Shown: positions 37,599 to 46,702 of the stretch, piece by piece
Numbering within the stretch: position 1 is the stretch's first letter
How the letters are laid out: every line of letters begins with the position of its first letter
Source of the DNA: Candidatus Sulfotelmatobacter sp.
GTDB taxonomy: Bacteria > Acidobacteriota > Terriglobia > Terriglobales > Acidobacteriaceae
Direction: 5' to 3'
Assembly (NCBI GenBank): GCA_030041475.1
Contig: JASHNU010000080.1
Coordinates: 1-64,000 of the forward strand
DNA length: 64,000 nucleotides
The notes under the pieces: generated by a model
The model's input: only the letters and a program-made list of their open reading frames with translations
Database searches by the model: none
Told to the model about the DNA's origin: nothing
Program-made: the position numbers and the translations under genes

Positions 37599-38843
37599 TT
37601 AGTTGGAGGAGCCGGCTTTCTCGACGAAGTCGGTGAGCTTTTTGACGTTGTCCTGCTGTTCTTTCGTCTTCAGTTCGAAGACCACACCCATGCCGTAGCC
37701 GGGATGCGAAGCCTGCACTGTACCGCGCACTCGCAACTTCATCTCGTAGGTGCGCACCAGGATCTCCACCGAACAACCCGAGGGAAACGGGAGGTTGACT
37801 TCCAGGTAGCATCCGCCGGAGCTGAGATCGGTCAGGCAGCAATGATTGGGAACCGATGTGCCGGTGCGATAGACTTCGGCCCCCAGCCGGCAGGAGTAGC
37901 GGGTCTGCGTGCGCCGATTGTCGCGATCGGCGTTTGCTTCGGCGCGTTGCTGCTGCGCTTCGAGCGGCATCACTTCGTGATCCGCTGACTTGTGCGGCGA
38001 CGTCTTGTGAGCGGAGCCCTGCGCGGTCTCGTGCTTGGATTCGTGGGACGGCTGGACAGCTTCGCCGCGCCCGCCACCATGCGATTCTTTGCCGGCTCCG
38101 ACGGCTGCCGGCTGCAGTGGTTCTTCCACTTCAACAGTGACGTCCGGCAGTTGATCCTGCTTCGCATCGGTGGGCAGATTGGCGGCGAGAAATTCCTGCA
38201 GCAATCGCTTTGAGCTCTTCGGCACGTCCACAAATTGCACGCCGGCGCGGCCATTCCAGTCCTGCCAGATCACCAGCCCTGACAAGCGCACGGTCGAGGA
38301 CTGCCCCGGAAGCTTGAACTGAAAATAAACTTTGCTGGTGGGGGGCACCTTCTTGCCGAAACGCACCGACATGCCATCCTGGGCCAGGTTCACCAGCGTG
38401 GCCTTCTCCTGCTGCACGTTGGCGTAATCGATGGTGGCGTGTGTGTGTACAGCCGCGCGGGCGTTCTTGCGCTTTTCCTTGCGCATCACAGCGCGCGCCG
38501 CACGCAGGCTGCTCAAGGCCCGGTCGTAAGTGACGGGCTTGTAGAGAACGAAATTTACGCCCAGCGAGAAGATTTCCCGGATCGTGTCCTGGCTGGGGAC
38601 GACGGCAACCGCCAGGGTCGCATCGTTCATGCGCGAGGCGCGGGTCTCGCGCAACAGCGCGATCACCTCAGCGTCGGACTCCCCGTCGACGATCACCACG
38701 TCAAAGCGTTCCTGCGCCAGCCGAAAGGCAGCGCGCGAGAAGTCCGGGCAAGACTCGACCCTAATGCTGAGTTCCCCGAGAACCCGGCGCAACACCTGGG
38801 CCGCCGCCTCGTCCGCACACACCAGCAGGGCAGATAGAGTCAT
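37599..38843 (-). CDS. REC-PilZ-PilZ response regulator
   Basis: 414 aa. An N-terminal receiver domain (about 1-120) keeps an acidic residue pair (CADE), the phospho-acceptor Asp in VVIVDGES and the Lys in YKPVT. A first PilZ-like domain (about 128-225) has NLAQDGM in place of the D/NxSxxG motif. A charged His/Ser-rich linker follows, then a second PilZ (about 308-405) with canonical RTQTR (RxxxR) and DLSSGG, so c-di-GMP binding is expected there. It is divergent from the minor-pilin operon, suggesting, by inference, a role in pilus control. Confidence 0.85.
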   Translation of the reverse strand: MTLSALLVCADEAAAQVLRRVLGELSIRVESCPDFSRAAFRLAQERFDVVIVDGESDAEVIALLRETRASRMNDATLAVAVVPSQDTIREIFSLGVNFVLYKPVTYDRALSSLRAARAVMRKEKRKNARAAVHTHATIDYANVQQEKATLVNLAQDGMSVRFGKKVPPTSKVYFQFKLPGQSSTVRLSGLVIWQDWNGRAGVQFVDVPKSSKRLLQEFLAANLPTDAKQDQLPDVTVEVEEPLQPAAVGAGKESHGGGRGEAVQPSHESKHETAQGSAHKTSPHKSADHEVMPLEAQQQRAEANADRDNRRTQTRYSCRLGAEVYRTGTSVPNHCCLTDLSSGGCYLEVNLPFPSGCSVEILVRTYEMKLRVRGTVQASHPGYGMGVVFELKTKEQQDNVKKLTDFVEKAGSSN

Positions 38844-39201
38844 GGCTGACCCACATCGTAAAAGTCCGTCAGTTCCGCCGACAAGTTACCGGGGTCATCG
38901 TCCGCAGGCGCCAGGGCGTGTAAGTGATGTGATTTCAACCCATGACCTCAGTAACCCTTCGCATGACAAAGGGCCATGGTCAGGGCATTGGACCGTCGTG
39001 CTTTGACGCCACTCCCACCCCTTCCTAGGATGAGACTTACGCGATGAAAGATCGCGCCTTCCCAGTTGTCTGCGAGGAGAGCGCGGTTTCCCCTGTTTGG
39101 TGTCGCCCGCTGCGGACAGGGTCCCAAAAGGCAGCGGATCTTCACCTTGGCGCAGGAGGGAGAGCGTCGACCGAGTCGCATCTCCCGAGTGAAAGAGACT
39201 T
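38844..39201 (+). other. Divergent region between REC-PilZ gene and pilin operon
   Basis: 358 bases. It contains a sigma70-type promoter toward the pilins (39003-39031) and, in the roughly 160-base leader, a small hairpin CGCGAT-GAAAG-ATCGCG (39040-39056). I looked for a GEMM c-di-GMP riboswitch signature and did not find it. Confidence 0.55.
39003..39031 (+). promoter_or_regulatory. Candidate promoter of the minor-pilin operon
   Basis: TTGACG (39003-39008), a 17-base spacer and TAGGAT (39026-39031) give a long leader of about 165 bases before the first pilin ATG. Confidence 0.5.
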
Positions 39202-39837
39202 ATGAGACTGAGAAACAGTCGCGGGTTCACGCTATTGGAAATGATGATTGTCATCGCGATCGGCCTGACCATGGCAGGAGTCACGATGATGGCGCTCATG
39301 CCCTTGTTCACCAAGAGCCACGTCGACCGGGCGTATGACACTACCCTGTCGGCAATCCGCACCTACCGAAACCTGGCCATCGCGCAGAGCAACCGCTATA
39401 TTCTCGTTCCCTCTGCTCCGGGGACCATCACGGTACAGTTCTGGGCTTATGTGGCTCCGCCGGCCGTGTCCCCGGCTCCCTACACGGTGGCGACCATCAA
39501 CCTTCCGCCGGATGTCGCGTTTACGACAATTGCAGGCTTTCCTGCGCCCGGCCCCGATAGCATTGGCGCCGGGAACAACCCCATCTATTTCCAGAACACG
39601 ATGAGCGGCGTGACCGCGAACTGCAACGTGGTCGAAGGTGGCCAGCCCTGCGTTGTTTTTTATCCCGACGGATCGGCGCAGGATGACGCCCAAAACTACA
39701 TCAACGGCGTTCTCTACCTCAACCAATCGGGTAATCTCCTCTCCTCGCGCGCCATCGATATCTGGGGCACAACCGGACGCGTGCGGGGATGGCGGTTGTA
39801 CACCCCCAGCGGAGTGGCCACTTGGGAGCAACAATGA
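39202..39837 (+). CDS. Type IV pilus minor pilin, GspH/FimT-like
   Basis: 211 aa. The prepilin peptidase site is RGFTLLEMMIVIAIG: cleavage after Gly leaves Phe1 and the conserved Glu5, followed by the hydrophobic helix. The soluble domain is beta-rich. It is the first gene of a four-gene operon of prepilin-like proteins; its stop overlaps the next start as ATGA. It probably primes assembly of type IV pili or a related secretion pseudopilus. Confidence 0.87.
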   Translation: MRLRNSRGFTLLEMMIVIAIGLTMAGVTMMALMPLFTKSHVDRAYDTTLSAIRTYRNLAIAQSNRYILVPSAPGTITVQFWAYVAPPAVSPAPYTVATINLPPDVAFTTIAGFPAPGPDSIGAGNNPIYFQNTMSGVTANCNVVEGGQPCVVFYPDGSAQDDAQNYINGVLYLNQSGNLLSSRAIDIWGTTGRVRGWRLYTPSGVATWEQQ

Positions 39838-40433
39838 CGCAACGAATCTTAAGACGACGCCGCCAGCGCGGCTTCACGCTGATTGAAACCATGATCGCGG
39901 TCGCGCTCATGGCTATCGGGATCCTCACCCTGGTTGCGACCTTCGGCGAAGCCGTGGGCGCCACGCAGTACGCGGAACAGAACATGATCGCGCGCCAGAA
40001 GGCGCTGCAGGCGCTGGAAAGCGTCTACACCGCGCGCAACACTTCGCAGCTGACCTTCGCGCAGATCGCCAACACCACCAGCGGTGGCATTTTCGTCGCC
40101 TCCGAGCAAATGCTGTGCGCCGGGCCCGACGGTCTGGTCAACACCACCGATGACGTCAACTGCCCGGCCAGCGGCCCCTGCGCCGCCGGACCGGAATGTA
40201 TCGTTCTGCCTGGTCCGGATGGAGTTCTGGGAACGGCCGACGATGTTCCATTCAGTCTGGCCAATATGACGCGCTCGATCAACATCACCAATGCCTTGAA
40301 CCCGGACGGCAGCCTCAACACGACCTTGAAGATCGTCACCGTGACGATCACATACGTCACCAACGGAGCGACAGCGGCGGGACCGGCGGCCATTCGCACC
40401 TATACGATCAACGCGCTGGTGGCTTCCACCTAA
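39834..40433 (+). CDS. Type IV pilus minor pilin, PilV-like
   Basis: 199 aa from the ATG at 39834, overlapping the previous stop by 4 bases. RRGQ-type basic leader, then RGFTLIETMIAVALMAIGIL with the Glu5 of mature prepilins. The middle carries two similar acidic segments, GPDGLVNTTDDV and GPDGVLGTADDV, which resemble calcium-binding Asp-rich repeats. It is translationally coupled to the upstream GspH/FimT-like gene. Confidence 0.86.
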   Translation: MTQRILRRRRQRGFTLIETMIAVALMAIGILTLVATFGEAVGATQYAEQNMIARQKALQALESVYTARNTSQLTFAQIANTTSGGIFVASEQMLCAGPDGLVNTTDDVNCPASGPCAAGPECIVLPGPDGVLGTADDVPFSLANMTRSINITNALNPDGSLNTTLKIVTVTITYVTNGATAAGPAAIRTYTINALVAST

Positions 40434-40447
40434 GAGTAATGGGGAAC

Positions 40448-41554
40448 ATGAAGATGCACAGACAAAATGCGGCGCGGGGCTTTACGTTGCTGGAACTGAT
40501 GGTTTCCATGGCCGTGGGCCTGATCGCGATGGCGGCCATGGCCATGCTGTTCAAGAGCGGGATGAACTCGACCATATTCGTGACCCAGCGCATCGAGACC
40601 CAGGACAACCTGCGCGCGGCCATGGACCTGATGGTGAAAGACATCAGCCTGGCGGGCGCAGGCATGCCCACAGGAATTCAGCTGCCCTACGGCGTGGGCA
40701 ACAACGGAGTCTCGAAGTATGGCTGTGACCAGACCGGAACCTGCCACGTCCCCAATGGCCTTTACCCGAGCAACACTAACCCCAACTACATGTACGGCAT
40801 CAATCCCGGCTACCAGGACGGCGTCGAAAATAACGCGGCCATCGCTGCGGCGCCGGCGCCTGCCTTCAGCGACAGCATTACGGTGGTCTATTACGATTCC
40901 AACGCGCTTTACCCGTTGTCGAGCTACGCGGTGAGTTTTGTCGCCGGCAGCAATGGTACCCAGATCACCCTCACCAACCCCGGCACCCTGCCTTCGATCA
41001 TCTCCAACGGGTTTCTTAATGTGGGCGACTTGATCATGATTACCGGAGGTGCCAACACCGCTGTAGGGGAGATCACGACCTTAAGCGCAACCAGCGCCAG
41101 TGTGGGCGCTAACGGCACCATCACCTTCGCCAATAACGACCCTTTGAATATCAATCAGAGTGGGGCAGCCAGCGGCAATCTCAAGGCGCTGGCCAACGCC
41201 GGCGGGACATACAACGCTACCCGCCTGTATGCGATTAGCTACTATCTGTCGGTTCCCACAGCAGTGGGGCAGACTCCTCGCCTGATGCGCCAGGTCAACG
41301 GGCTGACCCCGTCGCCGGTGGCCGATGACATTGTTAACCTGCAGTTTGCTTATGACAATTTCAACTCCACCACCGATTTGCTCGATTCTAACCAGCCCAA
41401 TCCCCTCGGTGCCGGCGAATCCCCCAACAACATCCAGAAGGTGAACATTTTCATCATGGGGGAAAGCATCCTGAACAACCAGAAGAACTCGCAGAACTTG
41501 TATCTGGCCACCGATGTCAGCGCCAGCAACATGGCTTATCGCAATCCCTATTAG
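40448..41554 (+). CDS. Type IV pilus minor pilin, PilW-like
   Basis: 368 aa from the ATG at 40448 (ATGs at 40439 and 40454 are possible; GGGGAA lies just upstream of the last). RGFTLLELMVSMAVGLIAM is the prepilin signature, and RIETQDNLRAAMDLMVKDI matches the PilW N-terminal pattern. The remaining 300 residues are beta-rich, Asn/Thr/Gly-rich and probably surface exposed. It lies 14 bases after the PilV-like gene. Confidence 0.85.
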   Translation: MKMHRQNAARGFTLLELMVSMAVGLIAMAAMAMLFKSGMNSTIFVTQRIETQDNLRAAMDLMVKDISLAGAGMPTGIQLPYGVGNNGVSKYGCDQTGTCHVPNGLYPSNTNPNYMYGINPGYQDGVENNAAIAAAPAPAFSDSITVVYYDSNALYPLSSYAVSFVAGSNGTQITLTNPGTLPSIISNGFLNVGDLIMITGGANTAVGEITTLSATSASVGANGTITFANNDPLNINQSGAASGNLKALANAGGTYNATRLYAISYYLSVPTAVGQTPRLMRQVNGLTPSPVADDIVNLQFAYDNFNSTTDLLDSNQPNPLGAGESPNNIQKVNIFIMGESILNNQKNSQNLYLATDVSASNMAYRNPY

Positions 41555-41613
41555 GACGCTTGATTAGGAAACGCTGGATTCGGAAAGGCTCGGGGAGAGC
41601 AGGAGAACTGATC

Positions 41614-44600
41614 ATGGGACACGCTAAACATAGCTCGCAGAAAGGTTTCACGCTGATCGCAGCCCTTCTCATCATGGTGCTGCTGTCGGGCGTGGCGGCT
41701 GGCCTGCTTTACATGGTCTTCGGCGAAGTCAAGATGGGCGGCAACGATCTGGAGGCCCAGCTGGCTTACTACGGAGCCGAGTCAGGGATGGAAAAAATGA
41801 CCTCGGACCTGGGCGCGCTGTATCAGACCTCGCAGGCGCCGCAAGCTACCTCGATCACCGGCATAGGCTGTCCGTCCACACCCTGCAACAATTACCCCAC
41901 CAGTGCCATGGTTGGCAATATCTCGTATCCGGTTTATACGGTCAGCTTCCTGAACCAGAACCCCAACCAGACAGCCAGCTCCCCTCAACCGTATCAGAGC
42001 AACATCACGTCCGGCTCCAACGCGGGGCTCTATGCCCTAATGACCAACCTGCAGTTGAGCGTCACCGCCGTGCGACCGGCGGGAGCGACGGCCAGCATGA
42101 CGCGCACGATCTCAGTGGCCCAGGTCCCGGTCTTTCAGTTCGGCGTGTTCTGCGGATTTGACTGTAGCTACTTCGCCGGTCCTAACTTCAGTTTCGGCGG
42201 CCGCGTGCACACCAACATGAACCTGTTCCTGGCCGCCGGCTCCGATCTGGTTTTCAACGATAAGGTGCAGGCCTATAAACAGGTCATCACGTCCATGCTG
42301 GAGAACGGCTGGGCAACCTCGAGCGACTACGGCGGGACCATCTACATTCCCAGCGCCAGCAACGGATGCACCCTTACCTTCCCACCCACGGGGGCGAACT
42401 GCATCGCGCTTCCGGGCTCGGGAACAGTGCCGGGAGACGCCAGCTGGAGCGGCGGGTATCCCACGACGAACTCCTGCGCCGACTGTGGCGGCACGGCCAA
42501 CGCCAACTTCCCCAGCATTTCGCAGGGCACGTTTAACACGTACCTGGCCAACTCGATAACCGGCGTCACTAACATGCAGCTGCCCTTCGTGCAGGACAGT
42601 TGCACCAGCAATCCTCCGCCCTGCACCGACCCGATTTCGATTGTGCGCAAGCCGCTGACGGGCGAAAGTCCGACCAGCACGCTGGGCTCGGAGCGCCTGT
42701 ATAACAAGGCGCAGATCCGCATCCTGATCGCCGACGATCCGGCCGACCTGCACCCGGACTGGGCCGGAACCGACGCCTCTGACGTCCAGTTGCCCTACTA
42801 CTCGGCCGGCTGGAATACCGCTCCGTTCACCAATGCCGCCGTCACTTTGACCGGAGGCGTGGCCGGCGGCAATGCGGCCGCAACCGAAGCGCTGGGATTT
42901 GCGACCATTCCCGCTGTCGGACAACAGAGTCTCGGCTGGATTGCTCCCTATACCGATGCTGGCCAGGCGGGCTGGACCACGTGGCCGCTCATGGGCTCAA
43001 TCATCAACAATCCAACATGTAATGGCACGTCCGTCGGATGCGCTGTTGGAAGCGCGGGTGCTCCGATCGGTCCGTGGATCCGCGTAGAGTACTGTCCGGC
43101 CGCCAACACGACCTGCAGCTCGCACGCAAATTTTGTGGGCGTGACGCAGGAGTGGCTGAACCTGGGCTTCGGTCAGGTCTTCGACACGCCGCCGACTTGT
43201 CCGGGCTTCACGAACGCCGGTGCCGCCTGCTCCAACCTGGTCAATCGGAACGCCATTCTGATTCTGCAGCAGCTACAGCCGGGAGTCGTGCCGGGAGCTG
43301 CGACAGTGCCTTCCACGTCGGACTGGTATCCCATCAACCTCTACGACGTGCGCGAAGCTGAGATGCGCGACAACAACGTCCCGGACCTGAGCCTGAGCCC
43401 GGGAGCTGGGCAGGCGGGCAACGGCAACACCTTTACCTACTCGACCTGCTCGGTCAACGGCATCATGAGCGCGGTTGAGCTCGACGTGGGCAACCTGAAC
43501 CAGTGGCTGCTGGGCAATACCGGCCTGGGCACGGGCAAGCAGGTGAACTACACGAACGAGAACGGCTACGTGCTTTATTTCTCCGATCACCGTGGCATGA
43601 AGAAAGACCCGAATGCCTCCAACGGCGGACAGACCCCCGGCGGATCGACGGTCTATAGCGGTGAATCAGGGCTGGAAGACGTAGTCAACTCCAGCTCGAA
43701 TCTCACCTCGACCACGCAGGATGGCACTCTGGAACCAGCCACCTACTACAGTTACTCCCCTGAGGACGTGGATCAGAACGGGCTTCTGGACAACTGGGGA
43801 GAAATGAATCTTGGATACGGCTTTGGCCGGAACACCAACTCCAACCCTCTGAATTCTTACGTCCGGACGCCGGCAACTGCGCCGGTGCAAACTAAAGCGG
43901 GGGCCGCTGCGACCTATCAGACGTATCAGGATTGCGCGGCTGCCTACAACAACCCAGCCGCCAGTCAACCGGCTCAAATGTACCTGACCGATGCGGGAGA
44001 CCAGATGGGTATCGCGAACATGGTCACGGGCGCGCGCCATGCGCTGATGCTGGTGGATGGCGGCATGAGCGCCGCCGGAGTAAGCCCGCTGCCAGTCATG
44101 CCGGCGGCGGCCGCCGGCTGCGTGCAGAACGCGGCAAATCCGACCGCGTGCGGCGGATTCACCGTCGCCTCGGAAAACCCGGTCTATGTTCTGGGCAATT
44201 ACAACAGCGGTACCGCCGACACCTTCTTTACCGGCGGAGCGCAGGTGCCACACGCGGCGGCGTCGATCATCGCCGATACCGTTACCGTGTTGTCCAATCA
44301 GTGGAGCAACGCCATCAGCCTGCTCTATCCCACGACGATGGGCACCAAAATGGCCAACAACACCACAAACATCCGCAACACCACCGCTGACGCTTACTAC
44401 CGCATGGCGGTAGCCGCGGGTAAGAACATTCCTTTCCCGCAGCCCACCTGGACCAACGTGGCCAAGGACTTCGGGACCGACGGAGGAATGCACAACTTCC
44501 TGCGCTACCTGGAGACCTGGAACAACACCCTGCACTACAACGGGTCGCTGGTCAGCATGTACTACTCGGAATACAACACCGGCGTGTTCAAGTGCTGCAC

Positions 44601-44745
44601 GGTGGTGTACAGTCCGCCAACGCGTGACTTCTCTTTCGACACATTGTTCCTGAATCCGTCGAACCTGCCTCCGGCGACGCCCATGCTCCAGGACATCGTG
44701 AGCTTGAGCTACCACCAAAACTTCACGCCGGGCCAGACGCAGTAA
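41614..44745 (+). CDS. Large PilX-like pilus assembly protein
   Basis: 1043 aa from the ATG at 41614, which has AGGAG 8 bases upstream; a TTG at 41560 would extend the frame. The PilX-type N-terminus reads QKGFTLIAALLIMVLLSGV with YYGAESGMEKM after the helix; Ile-Ala replaces the usual Glu5 context. It is several times longer than PilX of Pseudomonas or Neisseria, and the extra 900 residues (many Asn, Gly, Thr and paired Cys) have no family I recognise. No PilY1 gene is present, so this protein may carry the tip/adhesin role. Confidence 0.78.
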   Translation: MGHAKHSSQKGFTLIAALLIMVLLSGVAAGLLYMVFGEVKMGGNDLEAQLAYYGAESGMEKMTSDLGALYQTSQAPQATSITGIGCPSTPCNNYPTSAMVGNISYPVYTVSFLNQNPNQTASSPQPYQSNITSGSNAGLYALMTNLQLSVTAVRPAGATASMTRTISVAQVPVFQFGVFCGFDCSYFAGPNFSFGGRVHTNMNLFLAAGSDLVFNDKVQAYKQVITSMLENGWATSSDYGGTIYIPSASNGCTLTFPPTGANCIALPGSGTVPGDASWSGGYPTTNSCADCGGTANANFPSISQGTFNTYLANSITGVTNMQLPFVQDSCTSNPPPCTDPISIVRKPLTGESPTSTLGSERLYNKAQIRILIADDPADLHPDWAGTDASDVQLPYYSAGWNTAPFTNAAVTLTGGVAGGNAAATEALGFATIPAVGQQSLGWIAPYTDAGQAGWTTWPLMGSIINNPTCNGTSVGCAVGSAGAPIGPWIRVEYCPAANTTCSSHANFVGVTQEWLNLGFGQVFDTPPTCPGFTNAGAACSNLVNRNAILILQQLQPGVVPGAATVPSTSDWYPINLYDVREAEMRDNNVPDLSLSPGAGQAGNGNTFTYSTCSVNGIMSAVELDVGNLNQWLLGNTGLGTGKQVNYTNENGYVLYFSDHRGMKKDPNASNGGQTPGGSTVYSGESGLEDVVNSSSNLTSTTQDGTLEPATYYSYSPEDVDQNGLLDNWGEMNLGYGFGRNTNSNPLNSYVRTPATAPVQTKAGAAATYQTYQDCAAAYNNPAASQPAQMYLTDAGDQMGIANMVTGARHALMLVDGGMSAAGVSPLPVMPAAAAGCVQNAANPTACGGFTVASENPVYVLGNYNSGTADTFFTGGAQVPHAAASIIADTVTVLSNQWSNAISLLYPTTMGTKMANNTTNIRNTTADAYYRMAVAAGKNIPFPQPTWTNVAKDFGTDGGMHNFLRYLETWNNTLHYNGSLVSMYYSEYNTGVFKCCTVVYSPPTRDFSFDTLFLNPSNLPPATPMLQDIVSLSYHQNFTPGQTQ

Positions 44746-44760
44746 ACTGCCGTGATTTGA

Positions 44761-44800
44761 CGCCCCGGCCCGCGAAAACGCAGGCCGGGGCGTTTTGTTT
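44761..44800 (+). terminator. Intrinsic terminator of the minor-pilin operon
   Basis: A perfect 10-bp stem (CGCCCCGGCC, 44761-44770, with 44783-44792), a 12-base loop and the tract TTTTGTTT, starting 15 bases after the stop codon. Confidence 0.9.
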
Positions 44801-44909
44801 GAACCTCACGCCCTGGAAGGACAAGAAGATCGATTGCGCTGCATTTCCACGGCCGAACTGAATTCGTCTACACTTCCTCCACCTAAGTTTCTTGCGTGGA
44901 GGAATCCCT

Positions 44910-45521
44910 TTGCCTGGCATTCGCGCTATTTTCTGGGACGTCGGCGGCGTGCTGCTCACCAATGCCTGGGACCGCACGCAGCGCACGGCGGCGCTCGAGC
45001 ATTTTCATCTCGATGAAGAAGAGTTCCATGACCGGCACGAGTTGGTTGTGTCGTCGTTCGAGCGGGGGAAGATCACACTCGACGAATATCTGGACCGCAC
45101 CGTCTTCTACCGCGCACGGCCGTTCACCCGCGAGGCATTTCGCGACTACATGTTTTCCCTGTCGCAGCCGTTTCCGGAGGTAATTGAGTTCGCTCGCACC
45201 CTCAGAGACTCGGGCAAATACTTCATGGGAACAATCAACAACGAGTCACGAGAACTGAATTATTACCGCATTGAAAAGGGCGGCTTACGCCAGATCTTCC
45301 AGTTGTTCATTAGTTCGTGCTTCGTTGGCTTTCGCAAGCCGGAAAAAGACATCTACCGGCTAGCCTTGGAAACGACGCAGATTTCCGCCGAAGAGTGCTG
45401 CTTCGTCGATGATCGCGCGCTGAATCTGGAATGTGCCGTGAAGCTGGGCATGCAGACGATCGAGATGCAGACGATCGCACAGTTGCGGGAAGATCTGGAC
45501 AAACTGGGAGTGAGGGCGTAG
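44910..45521 (+). CDS. HAD-superfamily hydrolase
   Basis: 203 aa from a TTG at 44910, which follows GGAGG by 7 bases. Motif I is IFWDVGGVLLT: the nucleophile Asp is present but the residue two places on is Gly rather than Asp, as in the DxGG subgroup. Motif III Lys is in FRKPEKDIY and motif IV is CFVDDRALN; a helical cap lies between. It is probably a small-molecule phosphatase or dehalogenase-like enzyme; the substrate is unknown. The gene has its own ribosome site and follows the pilin terminator. Confidence 0.85.
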   Translation: MPGIRAIFWDVGGVLLTNAWDRTQRTAALEHFHLDEEEFHDRHELVVSSFERGKITLDEYLDRTVFYRARPFTREAFRDYMFSLSQPFPEVIEFARTLRDSGKYFMGTINNESRELNYYRIEKGGLRQIFQLFISSCFVGFRKPEKDIYRLALETTQISAEECCFVDDRALNLECAVKLGMQTIEMQTIAQLREDLDKLGVRA

Positions 45522-45651
45522 CGCGCCGTCGCACCGCAGGAGCTAAAACCGCCGCTTTGCATCCGCTTTACGCGGCGCTGAAGGGCCCGCTGTGCCACGG
45601 TGCCTTTGCACGGAGCGTACTGTCACGGGCCGGTCTCGCCTTCTGTGCGGC

Positions 45652-46620
45652 TTAACTCTTCCGCGGTTCGCGGGTCTTGACGCCGGTGTTTGGTGGAGCG
45701 TCGGATTCCTGCAAGGAGAAACCGAGGTCACTCGACCAGCAATCCGCGGCCAGCTTCCATTCTCCGTTGCTCTGCCGCGCGCACACCCACAAATACTTGC
45801 CGCGCTCTTCGCGACGCTTACCGGCCGCGCCCGGAACCAGAGCCTTCCAGCGTCCGGCTTCATAGGCCAGATCTCCGGCAATTTCGACCCGCAGCGGGTC
45901 CATTTCCACGTCTCCCATGCCGGCGTCGAGTGCGCCAAAGAAGAATTCGCGCACCGCTGCGGCGCCGCGGATGGGCGGATAGTTTGAGCGAAGCACCAGC
46001 GCATCGGCGATGTAGAGATCCAGCAGATCATCGAGATGCTTGGTATTCGAGGCCAGCACCCACTCCTGGGTAATGCGCCGCACGGCCGCTTCGGCGCGGC
46101 TCATATCGCCGCGCAGGGCGGCAGACGGACGCATACGCTCGGCTTCGCGCACCGGATCCGTGCCGCGCGCAGGCGCCGCTTCGGAGCCTCCGGGAAAATA
46201 GTGGTAGTGATGGTGGTAATGGTGCGTTTCGGCCGTCACCGCACGGTTGGAACCGGATGCGCTGCCCGGCTGACGCTCGGGAGGAAACGATGCCGAGAGT
46301 GGCGTCGCCCTCAACCCGGAATGTGGCTCAGGCAGAGCCGTGCCACACTTGCCGCAAAATCGATTGCCTCCGCGATTGCGGTAGCCGCAAACTTCGCAGA
46401 GGCCCACCGCGGAATCGTCAAGACCGCCGCCTTCGTTTTCCCCAATATCGTTCCCCGCGAAATCCTGCGCGGCGAAGTCGTTCAACGCGTCGTGAACGGA
46501 CTGCTCGGCGTCGATTTCGGTGGCCAGGCGCTTGGCGGCTTCAAGCGCCGCGCTGATGGGGTCGACAGCGGGACGGCCGCGCCGCATGTCAGAGTGTGTG
46601 GGCTTGCGCTCTTTTTCCAC
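45652..46620 (-). CDS. Zinc-ribbon, His/Tyr-rich, SnoaL/NTF2-like protein
   Basis: 322 aa from a GTG at 46620, with GGAAGAG about 5 bases before it. A CxxC-x10-CxxC zinc ribbon (about 74-92; CEVCGYRNRGGNRFCGKCG) is followed by a His/Tyr-rich run THHYHHHYHYF (about 131-142) and a C-terminal SnoaL/NTF2-like domain (about 178-305; ITQEWVLASNTKHLDDLLDLYIADALVL). The order is a cytoplasmic metal-binding region fused to a small ligand pocket. Function unknown; metal sensing or storage is only a guess. Confidence 0.72.
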   Translation of the reverse strand: MEKERKPTHSDMRRGRPAVDPISAALEAAKRLATEIDAEQSVHDALNDFAAQDFAGNDIGENEGGGLDDSAVGLCEVCGYRNRGGNRFCGKCGTALPEPHSGLRATPLSASFPPERQPGSASGSNRAVTAETHHYHHHYHYFPGGSEAAPARGTDPVREAERMRPSAALRGDMSRAEAAVRRITQEWVLASNTKHLDDLLDLYIADALVLRSNYPPIRGAAAVREFFFGALDAGMGDVEMDPLRVEIAGDLAYEAGRWKALVPGAAGKRREERGKYLWVCARQSNGEWKLAADCWSSDLGFSLQESDAPPNTGVKTREPRKS

Positions 46621-46702
46621 GGATCTCTTCCAGTCGATCGGTTTGGGGTCGCGCTATGAACTGCGCGCTCTATCTCGAGTCATTCTAGCCCAGGCGGCTG
46701 CC

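Noticed and set aside
39032-39201. Possible c-di-GMP (GEMM) riboswitch in the pilin leader
   Set aside because: The long leader and context made it attractive, but the conserved GEMM core was not found.
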